In this document: piece after piece, positions 19,918-29,674 of the stretch
Layout: each line of letters begins with the position of its first letter
Numbering within the stretch: position 1 is the first letter of the stretch
Assembly (NCBI RefSeq): GCF_024529975.1
Contig: NZ_AP024898.1
Coordinates: 372,001-436,000 of the forward strand
DNA from: Vibrio quintilis
GTDB lineage: Bacteria; Pseudomonadota; Gammaproteobacteria; Enterobacterales; Vibrionaceae
DNA: 64,000 nt
Direction of reading: 5' to 3'
Position numbers and translations under genes: made by a program
Notes under the pieces: model-generated
What the model saw: the letters and a program-made list of their open reading frames with translations, nothing else
Told to the model about the DNA's origin: nothing
Database searches by the model: none

Positions 19918-21209
19918 TCAAAAAGCTTCGACAACGGGCTTTCGGGATGACTTACCGCATCTGGGCAGAAAGTGGTTTTTTCACACTGCTGGCGCTGGTC
20001 ATTCCGCTGGTTCTGAATCCTCAGGATCCATTTTCATATGAGGCTGAATTTGTCTGGTCAATGCTCGGGCCGGTGCTGGTGGCACTCCGTTACGGCTTTA
20101 CCAAAGGGCTGGTTTCCGTGCTGGTGCTGTTGTTTCTGCAGTCTGTTCTGATCCGGACCGGTATGGTTGCGCAGGATATTCAGCTGCCGTTTCAGACGAT
20201 CGCCGGTTATGCGCTGCTGGTGATGCTGTGTGGTGAGTTCAGCGACTGGCGGGAAAAAGCCAGTGAAAGACAAAAACGCGAGCTGGCCTATGTCAATGAG
20301 CGGCTGGAAACCTTCACCCGCCATTATCATCTGCTGCGTTTATCACACGATAAATTAGAACAGATGCTGGCCGGACACAGCCTGAGTCTGCGTGAGTCGT
20401 TACAGGCGGTAAAAACGCAGATCGGGCATTTACCGGACCGGAATATCGAACAGGTTGCCCAGCCGATTATGTCGCTGTTTGCTGAATATGGTTCGCTCCA
20501 GTGCGCCACGTTGTGCAAAGTAGAGCCGGACAAAAAACTGACATCCGTTCTGGCGCGTATCGGGCCGGTGAAGCCGGTCGAATCCGGTGACATGATGGTG
20601 CGGAAAATGTTTGAAAGCGGCCAGCTGGTATCGCTGAAACAACTGTCCGGTGAGGCGATGGAACAGAGCCGTTATCAGGTTGTGATTCCCCTGATGGATG
20701 TCAGGGAACGTATTTATGCCGTCATTCTGGTTGAGCAGATCCAGTTTTTTGCCCTGAACAAAGAGACATTAACCTTGCTGGCCGTGACTGCTGGTTATAT
20801 CGCCGATTTATTACGCAATGCGATTGCCAATCCGGTGATGAATGGTGATGAGCATGAGAGTTTTTGCCAGCAGGCAGAGCGTGCCAATTATGATGCGAAA
20901 CGCTACAAAATTCCCGCTCAGCTGGTGAGCTGGCGCATGGATGCCGTCCTGCATCAGCCGGTGCTGGAATACCTGCATGCGACCCGCCGGGGTCTGGATG
21001 TGTATTTTCATGATGAACAGAACAATCTGTTGCAAATTCTGATGCCACTGGCCGATGAACGGGATTATTCCGGATTTAAAGAGCGTGTTGATGCCTGGGC
21101 GAAAAACTCTCAGGGGCAAAACCTGAAAGAAGCCGGTATTGAGGAGCTGAGTCATCTTGCGCTGCCGGTTCCCGCCAAACAACTGGAAAAAGTCATTCAT
21201 GCTGAATAA
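19914..21209 (+). CDS. pelD: c-di-GMP receptor PelD
   Basis: A 431-residue inner-membrane protein. The N-terminal 110 residues hold four membrane helices, followed by a short coiled coil, a GAF domain (about 150-310) and a degenerate GGDEF domain. The catalytic GGDEF signature is missing, but the inhibitory-site motif RxxD is kept as Arg359-Gly-Leu-Asp362, so c-di-GMP binding is predicted to switch on Pel synthesis. It starts with GTG in the ATGA-type overlap with pelC (GTGA). It overlaps pelE by 11 bases. Confidence 0.93.
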   Translation: MIKKLRQRAFGMTYRIWAESGFFTLLALVIPLVLNPQDPFSYEAEFVWSMLGPVLVALRYGFTKGLVSVLVLLFLQSVLIRTGMVAQDIQLPFQTIAGYALLVMLCGEFSDWREKASERQKRELAYVNERLETFTRHYHLLRLSHDKLEQMLAGHSLSLRESLQAVKTQIGHLPDRNIEQVAQPIMSLFAEYGSLQCATLCKVEPDKKLTSVLARIGPVKPVESGDMMVRKMFESGQLVSLKQLSGEAMEQSRYQVVIPLMDVRERIYAVILVEQIQFFALNKETLTLLAVTAGYIADLLRNAIANPVMNGDEHESFCQQAERANYDAKRYKIPAQLVSWRMDAVLHQPVLEYLHATRRGLDVYFHDEQNNLLQILMPLADERDYSGFKERVDAWAKNSQGQNLKEAGIEELSHLALPVPAKQLEKVIHAE

Positions 21210-22206
21210 CCGATTTGCTTTATCCGGAACCCTGACCGCACTGATTCTTCAGTTGCTGGCTGCTGCGGAATTTATTTTCAGTGGTGTAGCCGTGACCTGG
21301 CTGCTTCTCTACGTGATATCGGCGATAGTCTTTGGTGTCAGCTGTCTTTATTTGCTGCCGGTGCGTTACCGGCGGTTTCCGGCGTACGCATTTCTGTTTT
21401 TATTTATATTTGCAGTCAGTTTACCGGTGCTGGGTATCGTGGGTTGTCTGATTGCTGTGGTTGCGGGTGTGCATTATCCGCTGGAAAAGCAGCAGGATGT
21501 GCTGGAAGAGCATTTGGTGCCGGAATTGCCGTTTGAACCGGATCAGATTTCACTGACGCCGCGTTATTCCCGCGGTGGTGTGGCAGCGATTTTAAAATAT
21601 GCCAGAGATGTGGATAAACGCCTGTTTGCCGTGGTGACCACCCGCAATATGGAGGACAGAGAAGCGATTCCGATCCTGAAGCAGGCTCTGAAAGATACCG
21701 ATGATGATATCCGCCTGCTGGCTTATTCCTCGCTGGATAAAAAAGAGACTGCAATTAACGATGATATTCATGTGCTGAAAAAACAGCTGGCCGGGCAGTT
21801 TATTTCTTCATTTACCGGCACTGCCAGCTGCCATCATCAGATCGCCCGGAAATACTGGGAACTGAGCTATCTGGGGCTGGCACAAGGTGCCCTGAGACAG
21901 TATGTGCTGGAAAAAGCCGCTTTTCATGCCGGACAAAGCCTGATGTATGAACCCGCCGTGACGACGGAAATCCTGCTGGCCAAGATCTGGCTGATGATGG
22001 GGCGCTATGAACAGGCGCAGACGTTATTTGAAAAAGCCGCTCAATCCGGCGTGCCGGTCCGGCAAACCTATCCGTACCTGGCTGAAATTGCCTACAAAAC
22101 CAAACAGTATCAGCAATGCCGGATTTATATGGGCCATCTGGAAGGGCAGAAGCTTTCTCTTAACCTCGATAAGATAAGGAGTTACTGGCATGACGACGCC
22201 CTGTAA
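21199..22206 (+). CDS. pelE: Pel biosynthesis inner-membrane TPR protein PelE
   Basis: A 335-residue protein with two membrane helices in the first 95 residues and TPR-like helices in the cytosolic rest (for example RYEQAQTLFEKAAQSGVP). PelE joins PelD, PelF and PelG in the synthase complex. The start MLNNRF is inside the end of pelD; a more upstream ATG (21157) would add 14 residues out of pelD and lacks a ribosome binding site. It overlaps pelF by 17 bases. Confidence 0.88.
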   Translation: MLNNRFALSGTLTALILQLLAAAEFIFSGVAVTWLLLYVISAIVFGVSCLYLLPVRYRRFPAYAFLFLFIFAVSLPVLGIVGCLIAVVAGVHYPLEKQQDVLEEHLVPELPFEPDQISLTPRYSRGGVAAILKYARDVDKRLFAVVTTRNMEDREAIPILKQALKDTDDDIRLLAYSSLDKKETAINDDIHVLKKQLAGQFISSFTGTASCHHQIARKYWELSYLGLAQGALRQYVLEKAAFHAGQSLMYEPAVTTEILLAKIWLMMGRYEQAQTLFEKAAQSGVPVRQTYPYLAEIAYKTKQYQQCRIYMGHLEGQKLSLNLDKIRSYWHDDAL

Positions 22207-23722
22207 AGCCGATGTAATACTGGTTCTGGAAGGCACCTATCCTTATGTGCGGGGCGGGGTGTCAAGCTGGGTGCATCAGCTGATTTGCGGGTTGCCCAAC
22301 GTAACTTTTGAACTGGTGTTCCTTGGGGGAATCGCCAGTCAGTATGGCCCGGTGCAATATCAGTTACCGGACAATGTCACCGGATTGCAGGTTTATTATC
22401 TGATGGATCCGGAAGATGAAGAGGAGGATTTCGATCTTTCCCGCTATGAAACGGATGCGAAAAAAGCCCCCATGTTTGAGAACTGGCGGGAACTGCTGGG
22501 TTATTTCAGTGACAGCTCAAAGCCTTTACCGGAATCTCTGGTGACATTTCTGTTTGAACAGGTTGGAAAAGACGACGGTTTTTCACTGGATGATTTCCGC
22601 TATACCAAGGCGTCCTGGCAGATTTTGACTGAATTTTATCAGCGCTATTGTGATGATGTGTCTTTTCCGGATTTTTTCTGGACTTACCGCAACCTTTTCA
22701 AGCCGTTGTTTGTTATTGCCCGGATCGCCAGAAAGGTGGAGAAAGCCCGGCTGGTTCACTCGGTATCGACCGGATATGCCGGTTTGCTCGGGGCCGGTCT
22801 CAGTGCGATGCAAAATGTGCCTTACATCATTTCTGAACACGGTATTTACACCAAAGAGCGCAAGATAGATTTAATTCAGGCCGACTGGATCAGTGAAGAA
22901 AAGCAGGATATCGGTATTGATTTGCATGCGGATATGGGATTTATCCGCCGGTTGTGGATTCGGTTTTTTGAGCAGCTTGGCCGCACCAGCTATCAGCAGG
23001 CGAATGTGATTACCTCACTTTATGAAGGCAACCGGGCCCGCCAGCTGCGCGATGGGGCACCGGCAGAAAAAACACAGATTATTCCCAACGGCATTAACCT
23101 TGCCCGCTTTGGCCCGGCGCTGGCTGCCCGTCAGGCAGAGGTTCAGCCTGTTGTCGGACTGATTGGCCGTGTTGTTCCGATCAAAGATATCAAAACCTTT
23201 ATCCGGGCAATTAAAGAAGCCCAGTATCAGGTGCCGGAGATTCAGGGCTGGATTGTCGGGCCGATGGAAGAAGATCCGGATTATGTGCTGGAGTGTGAAC
23301 TGCTGGTGGAGAGTCTGGATTTAAAACAGCAGATTCACTTTCTCGGTATGCAAAATGTCGCGGAAATTCTGCCGCAGCTCAAAGCGGTCGCACTGACGTC
23401 GATTTCTGAGGCTCAGCCGCTGGTTCTGCTGGAAGCGATGGCTGCCGGTGTGCCGGTACTGGCAACTGACGTGGGTTCCTGCCGGGAAATGATTCTGGGA
23501 GACAGTGAAGCAGACCGTCAGTCCGGCGAAGCAGGGCATCTGGCTTCAATCGCCTCACCGGGTGAAACCGCTCAGGCGATGGTACGTTTGCTGACAGATG
23601 AAGCACACTGGTTGCAGCTTCAGGCCGTCGGGTTAGAACGGGTCAGAAAATTCTATGATGAGCAACTGATGTTTGCCCGTTATCAACGTATTTACGAGGA
23701 GACGATGTTGTGGCAGGAATAG
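22190..23722 (+). CDS. pelF: Pel glycosyltransferase PelF
   Basis: A 510-residue GT4-family, GT-B fold transferase thought to polymerise Pel from UDP-sugars in the cytosol. The N-terminal glycine-rich VLEGTYPYVRGGVSSWVHQL is the family hallmark, and the C-terminal SEAQPLVLLEAMAAG holds the EX7E motif. No membrane segment is present. AAGGAG precedes the ATG. It overlaps pelE upstream and pelG downstream (13 bases). Confidence 0.95.
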   Translation: MTTPCKADVILVLEGTYPYVRGGVSSWVHQLICGLPNVTFELVFLGGIASQYGPVQYQLPDNVTGLQVYYLMDPEDEEEDFDLSRYETDAKKAPMFENWRELLGYFSDSSKPLPESLVTFLFEQVGKDDGFSLDDFRYTKASWQILTEFYQRYCDDVSFPDFFWTYRNLFKPLFVIARIARKVEKARLVHSVSTGYAGLLGAGLSAMQNVPYIISEHGIYTKERKIDLIQADWISEEKQDIGIDLHADMGFIRRLWIRFFEQLGRTSYQQANVITSLYEGNRARQLRDGAPAEKTQIIPNGINLARFGPALAARQAEVQPVVGLIGRVVPIKDIKTFIRAIKEAQYQVPEIQGWIVGPMEEDPDYVLECELLVESLDLKQQIHFLGMQNVAEILPQLKAVALTSISEAQPLVLLEAMAAGVPVLATDVGSCREMILGDSEADRQSGEAGHLASIASPGETAQAMVRLLTDEAHWLQLQAVGLERVRKFYDEQLMFARYQRIYEETMLWQE

Positions 23723-25080
23723 GGTTTGAAATCCGTAAGATTCTGAAAAAAAATTCCCTGCTGTCGGTCTTTCAGGCTTACGGTTATGCCGGCATTATCG
23801 GCTCCGGGCCGTGGTTGTTATCGATTCTGGCCCTGATGGTGATCGGTATTCTGAGTGTGGGAATTGTATTGCCTCAAAGCCTGATCATTCAGTTTCTGGT
23901 CAGTGTGACTTATATGATGGCTGCCTCACTGATTCTCACCGGTGGGTTGCAGCTGATGCTGACCCGGTTTGCCGCAGACCTGTTTTTCCGCCGGCAGGAC
24001 CAGCAGGTGTTACCCAACCTGCTGGGTTCTTTATTGCTGACAACCATTGCGGCGCTGGTGATTGCTCTGCTGGTCTGGCCCTTTCTCCCTTTACCGGCCT
24101 TAAGCAAGTTACTGCTGATTGCCGGGTTTGTCTGTTTGTGTAATCAGTGGCTCGGGGTCATTTTCCTGTCTGGTATGAAAGAATACCGGGCAATTGTGCT
24201 GGTGATGATCGGCGGCTACGCCACCATGATTCTGCTGGCTTCCATGTTGCGGTTCTGGGGGCTGGATGGCTTATATTGTTCATTCTTCGTTGGCGAAGCG
24301 ATACTGATGTTCAGCTTTCTGCTGATGATTGTGCGTCGTTATCCGGGCGACCGGTTGATCCGGTTTGATTTTCTCCGCCCGGATCAGGTGTTCTACGGGC
24401 TGTTTTTCTGTGGTCTGTTTTACAACGCCGGTGTGTGGGCGGATAAAATCATTTTCTGGTTTATGCCGTATACATCGGTGGAAATTCTTGGCCCGATGCG
24501 TGCCAGCCCGATTTACGATTTACCCATCTTTCTGGCTTATTTATCGGTGATTCCGGGTATGGCTGTTTTTCTGGTGCGGATGGAAACCGACTTTGTGGAA
24601 CATTACGATCATTTCTATCATGCGGTGAGAACCGACTCGTCGCTGGATGAGATTTATCAGCTGAAAGATAACATGGTCCGGACCGCTCAGGCCGGTATTT
24701 ACGAAATCTTCAAAGTGCAGGGAATTACTTTAGTCTTCCTGTTGCTGTGGGGGGGTGAACTGCTGCAGTATTTCGGCATTGATGTGAATTACCGGTCGCT
24801 GCTGAACATCGATCTGGTTGGCGTTGCTTTGCAGGTGGTGATGCTGTCTGTGTTCAACATTATGTATTATCTGGACAAGCGTAAAAGCGTGTTGGTTCTG
24901 AATGGCTTATTCCTGGCAGCGAATACTTTATTTACGTTGCTGACGATTTATCTTGGGCCCTATTTCTACGGTTATGGCTTTGTCCTTGCCTGTCTGGTGA
25001 CCACTGTCGCTGGCCTGTTGTGGCTGAATAAGCAGTTTCATGAGCTGGAATATGAGACGTTTATGAAGCAGAGAGGGTAA
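23710..25080 (+). CDS. pelG: Pel membrane transporter PelG
   Basis: A 456-residue polytopic protein with about 12 membrane helices, of the polysaccharide transporter (MOP/PST) superfamily, which with PelD and PelE moves the nascent polymer through the inner membrane. It starts with GTG (MAGIGFEIRKI) inside the end of pelF, with GAGGAG just before. It is the last gene of the operon. Confidence 0.94.
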   Translation: MAGIGFEIRKILKKNSLLSVFQAYGYAGIIGSGPWLLSILALMVIGILSVGIVLPQSLIIQFLVSVTYMMAASLILTGGLQLMLTRFAADLFFRRQDQQVLPNLLGSLLLTTIAALVIALLVWPFLPLPALSKLLLIAGFVCLCNQWLGVIFLSGMKEYRAIVLVMIGGYATMILLASMLRFWGLDGLYCSFFVGEAILMFSFLLMIVRRYPGDRLIRFDFLRPDQVFYGLFFCGLFYNAGVWADKIIFWFMPYTSVEILGPMRASPIYDLPIFLAYLSVIPGMAVFLVRMETDFVEHYDHFYHAVRTDSSLDEIYQLKDNMVRTAQAGIYEIFKVQGITLVFLLLWGGELLQYFGIDVNYRSLLNIDLVGVALQVVMLSVFNIMYYLDKRKSVLVLNGLFLAANTLFTLLTIYLGPYFYGYGFVLACLVTTVAGLLWLNKQFHELEYETFMKQRG

Positions 25081-25090
25081 ACGGGCTGTT

Positions 25091-25115
25091 AAATCCTCCT
25101 TTTTAAGGGAGGATT
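25091..25115 (+). terminator. Hairpin at the end of the pel operon
   Basis: AAATCCTCC and GGGAGGATT form a stem around TTTTTAA, 11 bases after the pelG stop. The following T run is weak (CGGTTC). Confidence 0.5.
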
Positions 25116-25165
25116 CGGTTCTCAGTACCTCGCCGGGAAAACCTGAACGTTTACCCAAAATGATA

Positions 25166-25471
25166 TCAGCTCAGCACCGGCCGGAAAAAACTTCGCTCGT
25201 AGCTGATGATAAAATCTTCTTTTTTTGCAAATTCAAACGCTTTGAGGCATGCCTCATCCTGAAATGATTGCTGCCGGTAGGTTTCGTAAGCGGACAGGTT
25301 TTCAAAGGTAAACAAAGCTAATGCGATGTTATTTGCACCTTCTGATGGCAGAAAATAGCCATTGTGACGGCCGCCAAACTTTTCTACCAGCGGAATCCAC
25401 ATTTTTGCGTATACTTCGAATTCTTTGATTTTCTTTGGATCAATGACATATCTGACATAACAGGTGACCAT
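25166..25471 (-). CDS. NIPSNAP-family protein
   Basis: A 101-residue dimeric alpha/beta barrel protein of the NIPSNAP family, recognised by the opening VTCYVRYVIDPKKIKEFEVY and GGRHNGYFLPSEG. These proteins have no well-defined bacterial function; many sit with small-molecule enzymes. AAGGAA precedes the ATG. It lies 23 bases downstream of the VOC gene, so they probably form a two-gene operon. Confidence 0.88.
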   Translation of the reverse strand: MVTCYVRYVIDPKKIKEFEVYAKMWIPLVEKFGGRHNGYFLPSEGANNIALALFTFENLSAYETYRQQSFQDEACLKAFEFAKKEDFIISYERSFFRPVLS

Positions 25472-25494
25472 ACTTTATTCCTTGTGTGTTTTGT

Positions 25495-25911
25495 TTATCT
25501 TTTCGCCATCGGGTGCTCAGGGTTGAGCTGGAGTAAGTCCCAGAGATTTCCGTATAAGTCTTCAAAAACAGCGACTGTACCGTAATCCTGCTCTTTCGGT
25601 TCTCGAATGAAATGAATGCCAATCGATTTCATGCGTTCGTAGTCTCGCCAGAAGTCGTCAGTATTCAGAAAAAGAAACACACGGCCACCGGTCTGATTGC
25701 CGATAAAATCATGCTGTCCGGGCTTTGAAGCTTTTGCCAGAAGCAGGCTGACACCATGCGAATTCGGTGGCGCGACGACAACCCAGCGCTTATCCTGCTC
25801 CGGCTGCCAGGTATCTTCTATCAGCTCAAACTGAAGTTGATTCACATAGAAATCGATCGCTTCATCGTAGTCTTTGACGACCAGTGCAATATGAACAATA
25901 TTCTGTTTCAT
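25495..25911 (-). CDS. VOC-family (glyoxalase-like) protein
   Basis: A 138-residue protein of the vicinal oxygen chelate fold with two beta-alpha-beta-beta-beta modules: N-terminal IVHIALVVKDYDEAIDFYVN and C-terminal GIHFIREPKEQDYGTVAVFEDLYGNLWDL. The metal-type residues His6, and Glu in VAVFEDLYGN, are present. It could be a lyase, a dioxygenase or a resistance protein; the substrate cannot be told. It is the first gene of an operon with the NIPSNAP gene. Confidence 0.87.
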   Translation of the reverse strand: MKQNIVHIALVVKDYDEAIDFYVNQLQFELIEDTWQPEQDKRWVVVAPPNSHGVSLLLAKASKPGQHDFIGNQTGGRVFLFLNTDDFWRDYERMKSIGIHFIREPKEQDYGTVAVFEDLYGNLWDLLQLNPEHPMAKR

Positions 25912-26028
25912 CAGGGTTCCTTTTTGACTGTATTTTTCCTGTCGTGGTTTCCGGATACAACATTGAGCAAATGAATATCCTCACATCCTATCATAACTTG
26001 ATTCCTGTCCTGCTTTCATGTACCACTG

Positions 26029-26070
26029 ATATACCCAAACAATCTGCATCTTCAGGTTGCTTGGGTATAT
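26029..26070. repeat. Short dispersed palindrome, copy 4
   Basis: ATATACCCAAACAATCTG and CAGGTTGCTTGGGTATAT surround CATCTT. It lies about 40 bases upstream of pxpA and may fall in its leader. Confidence 0.87.
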
Positions 26071-26109
26071 CCATAAAAATAACCGGCTTCATGATTCAGG
26101 AACCTTGTG

Positions 26110-26859
26110 ATGAAACTCAACTGCGATATGGGCGAAAGCTTTGGCCCGTGGGAAAAAGGATGTGATGCGGAGGTGATGCCATGGATTGATATGGCAAACA
26201 TTGCCTGTGGTTTTCATGCGTCAGATCCGTTAACGATGGACAAAACCGTAAAGCTGGCAAAACAGGCCGGTGTTTCTGTCGGAGCGCATCCGGGGTATCC
26301 GGACCTGCTCGGCTTCGGGCGCCGCGTTTTACAGTGTAGTGACGATGAATTACGTGCCTGGATTATCTATCAGATCGGGGCATTACAGGGGATTTGCCGC
26401 AGTCATGACATGACGGTCGATTATGTCAAACCTCACGGGGCTCTTTATAACACCATGATGAAAGATGAAGCGGTGCTGAAAACCGTGATGCAGGCAACGC
26501 TGACAGCGCTACCCGGATGTCCGTTGATGGTTATGGCAACCCCGCAGCATTTCCAGGTGAAAGCGATGGCGGATCAGATAGGTTTACCGGTGTTATTTGA
26601 AGCGTTTTCAGACCGGGCTTACGATGATGAAGGTTACCTGACTGATCGCCGGATTGCCGGGGCTGTTTATCATGATCCTGACACCATTATTCAGCAAATC
26701 CGCCAGATTCAGCGGGAAGGCACGGTGACCACGATCAATGGAAAAACATTGGCAGTACATGCCGATACCATTTGTGTGCATGGCGATGGAGAACATGCGC
26801 TGACGGTGGTGTCAGCGGTGAGCAACAGGCAGAAAAGCGGAGATAATCATGCGGATTGA
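26110..26859 (+). CDS. pxpA: 5-oxoprolinase subunit A
   Basis: A 249-residue LamB/YcsF-family protein. With PxpB and PxpC it hydrolyses 5-oxoproline (pyroglutamate) to glutamate at the cost of ATP, which removes a damage product of glutamine and glutathione. Visible signatures are KLNCDMGESFGPWE, NIACGFHASDP, VGAHPGYPDLLGFGRR and DYVKPHGALYN. A GTG one codon upstream (26107) is an alternative, but the AGGA spacing favours the ATG. First gene of pxpABC, overlapping pxpB by 11 bases. Confidence 0.94.
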   Translation: MKLNCDMGESFGPWEKGCDAEVMPWIDMANIACGFHASDPLTMDKTVKLAKQAGVSVGAHPGYPDLLGFGRRVLQCSDDELRAWIIYQIGALQGICRSHDMTVDYVKPHGALYNTMMKDEAVLKTVMQATLTALPGCPLMVMATPQHFQVKAMADQIGLPVLFEAFSDRAYDDEGYLTDRRIAGAVYHDPDTIIQQIRQIQREGTVTTINGKTLAVHADTICVHGDGEHALTVVSAVSNRQKSGDNHAD

Positions 26860-27541
26860 ACCTTTAAATGAACACAGTTGTATCATTTATTTTGCGGATG
26901 AGGTCAGTGAGCACACCGCGGATCAAATCGCTGTCGCGACGCATTTACTCCGGGACAATCTGAGCGATGTCATCACAGACATGGTGCCGTCTTATACTTC
27001 GATCGTGATTGACTTTGATATGCTGCTGATCAGCCGTGAGGCTCTGTTTTCACGCATTAAACAGGTTTTGTCCGGTATATCTGAGTCAGCCATTTCAACA
27101 CAGGCTCAGGCTGTGATTGAAATTCCTGTCTATTACGGCGGGGAAGTGGCTACGGATATGGCTGAAGTTTGTCAGCACACCGGTTTATCAGCTGAAGATG
27201 TCGTTCGTCTGCATTGTGAGCGGATTTACCGGGTGTATGCTGTTGGTTTTACGCCGGGTTTTGCTTATCTGGGCTCGACCGATGAAGCCTTGCTGATGCC
27301 GAGAAAAGCCACACCCAGGCTGAAAGTACCATCAGGCAGTGTCGGGCTGGCAGATAATCAGACGGCAATTTATCCGGCAGCCACACCCGGAGGCTGGCAG
27401 ATTATTGGCCGGACCCCCCTCAAAATGCTGGACTGGCACAGCGAAACACCGGGCAGACTGAATACCGGTGACCGGGTCCGTTTTTCGCCGGTAAACCGGG
27501 AGACATTTATCGCCATGGGAGGGCGTTTCGATGAGTTTTGA
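26849..27541 (+). CDS. pxpB: 5-oxoprolinase subunit B
   Basis: A 230-residue protein of the KipI/PxpB family. The typical IPVYYGGEVATDM, YAVGFTPGFAYLGS and VPSGSVGLADNQTAIYP segments are intact. It forms the cyclophilin-like half of the 5-oxoprolinase with PxpC. It overlaps pxpA (11 bases) and pxpC (11 bases). An older name from B. subtilis is kipI, an inhibitor of the KinA kinase, but the operon context supports the metabolic role. Confidence 0.93.
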   Translation: MRIEPLNEHSCIIYFADEVSEHTADQIAVATHLLRDNLSDVITDMVPSYTSIVIDFDMLLISREALFSRIKQVLSGISESAISTQAQAVIEIPVYYGGEVATDMAEVCQHTGLSAEDVVRLHCERIYRVYAVGFTPGFAYLGSTDEALLMPRKATPRLKVPSGSVGLADNQTAIYPAATPGGWQIIGRTPLKMLDWHSETPGRLNTGDRVRFSPVNRETFIAMGGRFDEF

Positions 27542-28451
27542 AGTTGTCAATCCCGGCATGCTTTCCTTGCTACAGGATCTCGGGCGCCGGGGATATCAGC
27601 ATTTGGGTATTGCCCAGGGCGGACCGATGGATGAACATGCGTTTTGCTGGGGAAACCGCCTGCTTGGTAATCCTTTGGGAGCCTGTGGCCTTGAAATTAC
27701 CCTGGGTCAGTTACAGTTAAAGGCGACAGAGCCGACAACCATTGCGATTACCGGAGCTGATTTAAAGGCGAGCCTGAATGATAAACCGGTCTCTCCCTGG
27801 TGTACTTATGCGATTCAACCGGGTGATGAGCTGTCATTTTCCCGTCCTGTGTCTGGGGTCCGGGCTTATTTATGTGTTCAGGGCGGCTTCATTTGTCAAC
27901 CGCAACTGGGCAGTGTAGCCACCGTGGTCCGGGAAGGGACTGGCGGGTTAAATGCCACCGGCCAGCCACTGAAGACAGGAGATTTACTCCGTTATACGCC
28001 TTGCCGCGAGCCGCAGACAGCCCGTGTTCCTAAGTGGGCGAGACCGGATTATGCTGAACCCTTATCGCTTGGCGTGATTAGCAGTTATCAGCATGATGTG
28101 TTCCCGGCTGAAAGCCGGGCGCTGTTCTTTTCTTCAGCATACCAGATCACGCCAGACAGCGATCGGATGGGGTATCGTTTAGCGGGGCCTCAGGTTGCCT
28201 GTGAGCAAAGCCGGATGATTTCTGAAGGTATCGTGCTTGGTGCGATTCAGATCCCGCAGGATGGTCAGCCGATTGTGTTGATGCGGGACAGACAGACCAT
28301 CGGTGGTTATCCTAAAATTGGTTGTCTGACCACGCTGGGAACCAGCCGGTTATCACAGTGCTTACCGGGACAGTCGGTTCAGTTTCGTCCTTTGGCTCTG
28401 GCCGAAGCAGAGTCTGAATGGCGGCTGTTTCAGCAGATCATGTCTGCTTAG
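27531..28451 (+). CDS. pxpC: 5-oxoprolinase subunit C
   Basis: A 306-residue KipA/PxpC-family protein (urea-amidolyase-like carboxytransferase fold). Marks are LQDLGRRGYQHLGIAQGGPM, LEITLGQLQL, AITGADLKA and the C-terminal MRDRQTIGGYPKIG. It completes the PxpABC enzyme. The gene order A-B-C differs from the B-C-A order of E. coli. It ends the operon; no clear terminator was found in the next 245 bases. Confidence 0.94.
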   Translation: MSFEVVNPGMLSLLQDLGRRGYQHLGIAQGGPMDEHAFCWGNRLLGNPLGACGLEITLGQLQLKATEPTTIAITGADLKASLNDKPVSPWCTYAIQPGDELSFSRPVSGVRAYLCVQGGFICQPQLGSVATVVREGTGGLNATGQPLKTGDLLRYTPCREPQTARVPKWARPDYAEPLSLGVISSYQHDVFPAESRALFFSSAYQITPDSDRMGYRLAGPQVACEQSRMISEGIVLGAIQIPQDGQPIVLMRDRQTIGGYPKIGCLTTLGTSRLSQCLPGQSVQFRPLALAEAESEWRLFQQIMSA

Positions 28452-28696
28452 CTGACCTTCGGTTCAATCAGAGGCATCATGGGGCGGTCTCTGGTTGATA
28501 TCCAGTCGTTTGTACCATTTTGCATCATTTAGTGATAAATATTTATGCTATCGTGCACATATGTTATTCTGGGAGCTGTTCTGTTTAATCACAGCGGAAT
28601 CCATCAACATCATACCCGTCCCCGTCATGACGTGATTCTCCATTCTTTGATCTCATCAATGCCGGGAACCGGTATCAAACAACGGAGACAGAAAAG

Positions 28697-29653
28697 ATGC
28701 AAAAAACGGCATTGGGAACGACTGGTTTTGAGATTGTGCCATTAGTTTTTGGCGGTAATGTGTTTGGCTGGACAATCGATGAAAAGACCAGCTTTTCTAT
28801 TTTAGATGCCTTTATCGATCATGGCTTTGATGCCATAGATACGGCAGATGTTTATTCCATATGGGCACCGGGGAATCAGGGCGGGGAGTCTGAGACTATT
28901 ATTGGTCACTGGCTGAAAACCAAACCTGCGATGCGGGATAAAATCAAACTGTTCACCAAAGTTGGTGATGATTTAAAAATTCCCGGTCATAAAGGTCTTT
29001 CAGAGAAATGGATTACTCAGGCTGTTGAAGATTCCCTTCGTCGTTTGCAAACCGATTATATTGACCTGTATTTTTCTCACTGGCCGGATGACAGTACGCC
29101 TTATGAAGAAACACTGGGTGCGTATGAAAAGCTGCTGAAAGCCGGTAAGGTCCGTTCTGTTGGCGCTTCCAATCTCAATGTTGATCAGCTCAATCAGTCT
29201 TTAACTGTGGCGAAGCAGCATACGCTGCCAGCTTATCAGGTGCTTCAGCCGGAATATAATCTGTATGACCGCGAAGGCTTTAATGCCGATTTACAAGGTT
29301 TATGCGTGCGGGAAAATATTGGTGTCGTGACTTATTACAGTCTTGCGTCGGGTTTTCTGTCCGGTAAATATCGTTCCGTGCAGGATTTATCCAAGAGCGC
29401 CCGGGGTGACGGCATTGGCAAATATCTGGATCAAAAAGGCCAGGGTATTCTGAAATTGCTGGATGAAATCAGTGCACGTCATCAGGCACAACCGGCAGAA
29501 GTTGCCCTCGCATGGCTGATTGGCGAAAAAGCAGTCACTGCACCGATTGCCAGTGCGACAAAAACTGCACACATTGAAAGTTTTGCCAAAGCGATGTCTG
29601 TCCGGTTAAGCAGTGAAGAGCATCAGCAACTGACGGATGCAGGTCTTGTCTGA
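28697..29653 (+). CDS. Aldo/keto reductase
   Basis: A 318-residue aldo/keto reductase. The catalytic Asp and Tyr lie in DAIDTADVYSIW, Lys in LFTKVGDD, and His in LYFSHWPDD; LIGEKAVTAPIASATKTAH ends the cofactor site. It resembles the broad-specificity YajO/Tas-like group. It is a different gene from the reductase at 8741 (only the family motifs are shared). Substrate unknown. It stands alone, with an intrinsic terminator downstream. Confidence 0.9.
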   Translation: MQKTALGTTGFEIVPLVFGGNVFGWTIDEKTSFSILDAFIDHGFDAIDTADVYSIWAPGNQGGESETIIGHWLKTKPAMRDKIKLFTKVGDDLKIPGHKGLSEKWITQAVEDSLRRLQTDYIDLYFSHWPDDSTPYEETLGAYEKLLKAGKVRSVGASNLNVDQLNQSLTVAKQHTLPAYQVLQPEYNLYDREGFNADLQGLCVRENIGVVTYYSLASGFLSGKYRSVQDLSKSARGDGIGKYLDQKGQGILKLLDEISARHQAQPAEVALAWLIGEKAVTAPIASATKTAHIESFAKAMSVRLSSEEHQQLTDAGLV

Positions 29654-29674
29654 TTCCCATGAACGATGAGAATG

